Source of the DNA: CBDIDH01 sp965277595
Lineage (GTDB): Bacteria > Planctomycetota > Planctomycetia > Isosphaerales > Isosphaeraceae
Direction: 5' to 3'
Assembly: GCA_965277595.1 (NCBI GenBank)
Contig: CBDIDH010000002.1
Span: forward strand, 2,914,001-2,978,000
DNA: 64,000 nt
Below are positions 60,193 to 64,000 of this stretch, piece by piece (position 1 is the first letter of the stretch; every line of letters begins with the position of its first letter). A program made the translations under genes and the position numbers. The notes beneath the pieces are model-generated. The model had not been told where the DNA came from. It did not search any database and saw only the letters and a program-made list of their open reading frames with translations.

Positions 60193-63100
60193 ATGTCCAA
60201 GACTGTGAGTCGGAGCCTGTTGTGGGCCGGGTCGCTCCTGATCCTGGCGGGTTTTTGTTCAAGGAATACGCTCAGGGTTGAGGCCGCGGAACCTCCGGCC
60301 GCGGCGAACGGAACGATCAGCTATTACAAGCAGGTCCGGCCGATCTTTCAGGCGCAGTGTCAGGGGTGTCACCAGCCCGCCAAGGCTGGCGGCGGCTATG
60401 TGATGACCAGCTTCGCCCGGCTCCTGGCAGGCGGTGATTCGAAGTCGGCGGCGGTCGTGCCCAAAAAGGCCGCCGAGAGTCATCTGATCGAGCAGATCAC
60501 GCCCGACGGCGGCAAGGCCGAGATGCCCAAGGACAAGCCGCCTCTTTCGGTCGCCGAGATCGAGATCGTCATGAAATGGATCGAACAAGGGGCGGCCGAC
60601 GACACGCCCGAAGCGGCCGTGAACCGGTTCGACAAGGATCACCCCCCCGTTTACTCAAGGCCCCCCGTCATCACCGCGCTCGATGTCTCGCCCGACGGCC
60701 AGTTGATCGCCGTCGGCGGTTTTCACGAGGTCTTGCTCTGGAAGGCGGACGGCTCGGAGATGGTCGCCCGCCTGATCGGTCTTTCCGAACGGATCGAATC
60801 GGTCCGGTTCTCGCCGACGGGCGATCGACTCGCGGTGACCGGCGGACAGCCCGGCCGGATGGGCGAAGTGCAGGTCTGGGATGTCGCCAAGAAGAAGCTC
60901 ACGCTTTCCGTACCTGTCACCTTTGACACGGTTTACGGCGCGAGCTGGTCGCCCGACGGAACCTTGATTGCCTTCGGCGGCGCGGATAATTCGGCGCGGG
61001 CGATCAACGCCAAGACGGGCGAACAGGTCCTCTTCATGGGTTCGCATAACGACTGGGTGCTCGACACGGCCTTCTCGAAGCAAGGCACGCACCTGATCTC
61101 CGTCGGCCGCGACATGACCGCGAAGTTGACCGAGGTCGCCACCCAGCGGTTTGTCGATAACATCACGTCGATCACCCCCGGAGCCCTCAAAGGGGGCCTG
61201 GCCTCGGTGGGTCGTCACCCGCAGCGCGACGAGATCCTTGTCGGCGGGTCGGACGGCGTCCCCAAGGTTTACCGGATCTTCCGCGAAACGGCGCGCGTGA
61301 TTGGTGACGATGCCAACCTCATCGGTGCCTTCTCGGCGATGCCGGGGCGGATCTTCAGCGTGGCGATGAACGCCGATGGCAAGCGGTTCGCCGTCGGCAG
61401 CAGTCTCGACGGCGCGGGGCAGGTGGATATTTATGAATACACCTTCGACGCCGCGACAACGTCGGACCCGATCAAGAAGATCCTCGCCAAGGACGGCCCG
61501 TCGCGGTCGCCGCAGGAACGCGCCGAGTTGGACAAGACTCAGCGCGATTCCGTGAAGCGGCTCTCAAGCCTGCCGTCGTCGACCCCGATCTACGCCCTCA
61601 GCTTCTTGCCCGACGGCAAGCGTCTTGCGGCCTCGGGAGCCGACGGCCTGATTCGCCTGATCGAGCCGGAAACCGGCAAGGTCGTCAAGGAGTTCAGCCC
61701 GGCGCCGATCGCGGCGCGGGCGGGGCCGTCGATCGCCGCCGAGGAATCGGTCACGCCCAAACAAGAGGAAGCCGTCGAAGCCGAGAGTTTCCCGGCGGCG
61801 TCCTCCCTCACGGCCCTGGCCGTGCAGCCGGCGACCGTGCAGATCAACAATCCTTATGCCTACACGCAACTCCTTGTCACGGGGACCTTACCGACCGGTG
61901 AAACCATCGACGTGACCCGCGCCGTCGAGTTTTCCATCAGCCCGGCGCTGGCCGAGGTAAACCGGTCGGGCCTGGTCCGTCCCAAGCTGGATGGCCAGGG
62001 GGTGCTCAAGGTCAGCCTCGGCGGCAAGTCGATCGAGGTGCCGGTCAATGTCTCGGGTCAGAAGGTGGAGACGAAAGTCGATTTCGTTCACGACGTCAAC
62101 CCGATCCTCTCAAAGCTCGGTTGCAACGCGGGGACCTGTCACGGGGCCTTGCAGGGAAAGAACGGGTTCAAACTGAGCCTGCGCGGGTATGACCCGATTT
62201 ATGACGTCCGCGCTCTGACCGACGACCACGGTTCCCGGCGCGTTAACCTGGCCTCGCCCGATGACAGCCTGATGCTCTTGAAGCCGACAGGTGCCGTGCC
62301 GCACGTCGGCGGGCAGGTGATGAGGCCGGGCGAGCCCTATTACGCGGTCCTCCGGCGCTGGATCAGCGACGGCGCGAAGCTGGCCCCGACCTCGCCAAAA
62401 GTGACCAAGATCGACGTCTTCCCGATCGATCCCGTCGTGCAGAAGATCGGTTCGCGGCAACAACTTCGGGTGCTGGCGACCTATGCGACCGGCGAGGTCC
62501 GCGACGTGACCCGCGAGGCCTTTCTCGATAGCGGCAATACCGAGGTCGCCACGGCGAACCGGTCGGGCCTCTTGACCTCGGTCCGACGCGGCGAGGCGCC
62601 GATCCTGGTCCGCTATGAAGGGGCCTACGCGGCGACGACGCTGACCGTGATGGGCGATCGATCGGGGTTCGTCTGGGAACAGCCCCCCGCCTATAACAAG
62701 GTCGACGAACTCACGGCCGCGAAGTGGCGTCGGATGAAGATCCGACCGTCGGAGGTTTGCAATGATGAGGAATATCTCCGCCGGGTTTACCTCGACCTCA
62801 CCGGCCTGCCGCCGACGGCCGACGACGTTCGCGCCTTCAACGCCGATACCTCGAAAGACTCACGCGCCAAGCGCGAGGCGATCGTCGACAAGCTGATCGG
62901 CAGTCCCGAGTTTGTTGACTTCTGGACGAACAAGTGGGCCGACCTGCTTCAGGTGAACCGCAAGTTTCTCGAAGTCGATGGCGCCGCGGCGTTTCGGAAC
63001 TGGATCAAGACGCAGGTCGCGGGAAATGTTCCTTATGACCAGTTCGTCCGTTCGGTGATGACGGCGAGCGGTTCGAACAAGGAGAACCCGGCGGCGTCGT

Positions 63101-64000
63101 ACTTCAAGATTCTCCGCGACGCTCCGGCGACGATGGAGAACACGACGCAACTCTTCCTCGCCGTTCGATTTAACTGCAACAAGTGTCACGATCACCCGTT
63201 CGAGCGGTGGACCCAGGACCAGTATTATCAGACCTCCGCCTTCTTCGCTCAGGTTGGTTTGAAGGCCGACCCGGCCTCGGGGGGTCGACAGATTGGGGCC
63301 ACGGCCGTCGAGGCGGGCAAGCCGGTCTTCGAGGTCGTCTACGACAAGCCCGACGGCGAGATCAAGCACGAGCGGACGGGCCAGATGGCCGCGCCCAAGT
63401 TCCCCTTCCCGGCAACCTTCAAGGTGGCCGAGAAAGCCACCCGCCGCGAACAGATCGCCGCCTGGTTGACCTCGGCTGATAACCCTTATTTCGCCCGAAG
63501 TTACGTCAATCGAATCTGGGGTTATCTGCTCGGCGCGGGGATCATCGAGCCGATTGACGACATCCGCGCGGGGAACCCGGCGACGAACCCGGAATTGCTG
63601 GATTATCTGACGACCGAGTTCGTCAAGTCGGGTTTCAACGCCCGGCACATCATGCGGCTGATCGCGACCTCGCGGACGTATCAGCTTTCCGTCGCGACGA
63701 ACCAATGGAACCAGGACGACCGGGTCAATTACGCCCACGCCCTGGCTCGACGCCTGCCGGCCGAGGTCTTGCTCGATAGCGTCTATCGGGTCACCGGGTC
63801 GTCGTCGAAGTTCCCCGGCGTCGCACCTGGTACGCGAGCGGCGGCCTTGCCCGATTCAGGTGTGGAACTGCCGAGCGGCTTTTTGACGACCTTTGGCCGC
63901 CCCGTGCGCGAAAGTGCCTGCGAGTGCGAACGGTCGAGCGGAATGCAACTTGGTCCGGTCATGGCTCTTGTGTCGGGTCCAACGCTCGGCGACGCGATCG
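60193..64000 (+). CDS. Giant cytochrome c/WD40/DUF1549-DUF1553 protein (3' truncated by window)
   Basis: At least 1269 residues, continuing past the window end. ATG 60193 has AGGAG nine bases upstream and opens a signal peptide (SLLWAGSLLILAGFCS). Order: PSCyt1-type cytochrome c with CQGCH (Cys56, Cys59, His60); WD40-like repeats (VITALDVSPDGQLIAVGGF, VYGASWSPDGTLIAFGGAD and others, about 155-500); a BIG2-like segment; a second heme-like motif CNAGTCHG (644-650, C-x4-C-H); DUF1549 (PSCyt2; EEYLRRVYLDLTGLPPTADDVRAF); CNKCHDHP (995-999); and DUF1553 (PSD1; ARSYVNRIWGYLLGAGIIEPIDDIR). Such planctomycete proteins are exported and thought to work in extracytoplasmic electron transfer or polymer breakdown. 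Confidence 0.93.
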   Translation, partial: MSKTVSRSLLWAGSLLILAGFCSRNTLRVEAAEPPAAANGTISYYKQVRPIFQAQCQGCHQPAKAGGGYVMTSFARLLAGGDSKSAAVVPKKAAESHLIEQITPDGGKAEMPKDKPPLSVAEIEIVMKWIEQGAADDTPEAAVNRFDKDHPPVYSRPPVITALDVSPDGQLIAVGGFHEVLLWKADGSEMVARLIGLSERIESVRFSPTGDRLAVTGGQPGRMGEVQVWDVAKKKLTLSVPVTFDTVYGASWSPDGTLIAFGGADNSARAINAKTGEQVLFMGSHNDWVLDTAFSKQGTHLISVGRDMTAKLTEVATQRFVDNITSITPGALKGGLASVGRHPQRDEILVGGSDGVPKVYRIFRETARVIGDDANLIGAFSAMPGRIFSVAMNADGKRFAVGSSLDGAGQVDIYEYTFDAATTSDPIKKILAKDGPSRSPQERAELDKTQRDSVKRLSSLPSSTPIYALSFLPDGKRLAASGADGLIRLIEPETGKVVKEFSPAPIAARAGPSIAAEESVTPKQEEAVEAESFPAASSLTALAVQPATVQINNPYAYTQLLVTGTLPTGETIDVTRAVEFSISPALAEVNRSGLVRPKLDGQGVLKVSLGGKSIEVPVNVSGQKVETKVDFVHDVNPILSKLGCNAGTCHGALQGKNGFKLSLRGYDPIYDVRALTDDHGSRRVNLASPDDSLMLLKPTGAVPHVGGQVMRPGEPYYAVLRRWISDGAKLAPTSPKVTKIDVFPIDPVVQKIGSRQQLRVLATYATGEVRDVTREAFLDSGNTEVATANRSGLLTSVRRGEAPILVRYEGAYAATTLTVMGDRSGFVWEQPPAYNKVDELTAAKWRRMKIRPSEVCNDEEYLRRVYLDLTGLPPTADDVRAFNADTSKDSRAKREAIVDKLIGSPEFVDFWTNKWADLLQVNRKFLEVDGAAAFRNWIKTQVAGNVPYDQFVRSVMTASGSNKENPAASYFKILRDAPATMENTTQLFLAVRFNCNKCHDHPFERWTQDQYYQTSAFFAQVGLKADPASGGRQIGATAVEAGKPVFEVVYDKPDGEIKHERTGQMAAPKFPFPATFKVAEKATRREQIAAWLTSADNPYFARSYVNRIWGYLLGAGIIEPIDDIRAGNPATNPELLDYLTTEFVKSGFNARHIMRLIATSRTYQLSVATNQWNQDDRVNYAHALARRLPAEVLLDSVYRVTGSSSKFPGVAPGTRAAALPDSGVELPSGFLTTFGRPVRESACECERSSGMQLGPVMALVSGPTLGDAI

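Noticed and set aside
59937..60281. 114-codon forward frame before the cytochrome/WD40 gene
   Set aside because: Overlaps the signal-peptide start of the real gene in another frame and shows no domain or ribosome site.
1..64000. Insertion sequences, integrases, prophage, tRNA and rRNA genes
   Set aside because: None recognised on either strand; the only mobile-like features are the transposase-free palindromic elements.

Overview
This window comes from a high-GC planctomycete, most likely of the Isosphaeraceae/Gemmataceae type. That is inferred from gene content: a giant fused cytochrome c/WD40/DUF1549-DUF1553 protein, a transmembrane Ser/Thr kinase with C-terminal TPRs, an ECF sigma factor, Tat-exported Gfo/Idh/MocA oxidoreductases, a DUF1570 peptidase, and three proteins carrying a degenerate planctomycete LExR-type N-terminal motif. 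No tRNA, rRNA, transposase, integrase or CRISPR array was seen.

Layout. 1-9 kb: tail of a glycoside hydrolase, a secreted heparinase-II/III-like protein, a small Cys protein, and a degenerate double-receiver protein whose stop overlaps the start of mfd. 9-19 kb: a five-repeat surface protein, an EamA-type membrane protein, a huge Pro/Ala-rich PpiC lipoprotein, a Ser/Thr kinase, a tiny Cys-rich secreted protein, an LESR-motif protein and an ECF sigma factor. 19-26.3 kb: a tightly packed operon RDD - SpoIIM/DUF95 - membrane protein - DUF4129 - DUF4350 - MoxR ATPase - DUF58. 26-31 kb: reverse-strand housekeeping genes purN, ileS, purine nucleoside phosphorylase and a TPR protein. 31-43 kb: a very acidic protein, two Gfo/Idh/MocA proteins, an alpha/beta hydrolase, a DMF-amidase-beta-like protein, a GT39-like membrane protein, panB, a FeeM-like acyl amino acid synthase, a PilZ-like protein and a GT87-like protein.

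44-49.7 kb: a cell-envelope glycan cluster (acyltransferase 3, GT4 glycosyltransferase, double WaaP/Kdo-kinase-like protein, DUF1570 lipoprotein), then a pterin dehydratase. 49.8-56 kb is the most unusual part. A tandem array of five ~166-bp units carries 15 copies of an 8-bp-arm palindrome. Next to it is a three-gene reverse-strand operon: a coiled-coil protein, a small WXG100-like helical protein, and a 1324-residue membrane-anchored FtsK/SpoIIIE ATPase with three ATPase-like modules. This looks like a stripped-down type-VII-secretion-like system. 56-64 kb: a repeat-bearing LExR-motif protein and a small membrane-anchored protein in a visibly lower-GC patch, a GT4 gene whose best start codon is ATA, and the 5' part of the giant cytochrome/WD40 protein.

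Five copies of a ~85-105-bp palindromic intergenic element, built from CCGATGA/TCATCGG-type heptamers and partly in opposite orientations, are scattered through the window. One of them forms the 3' end of the acyltransferase reading frame. Starts were chosen by Shine-Dalgarno motifs, signal peptides and family lengths; many differ from the longest possible reading frame.
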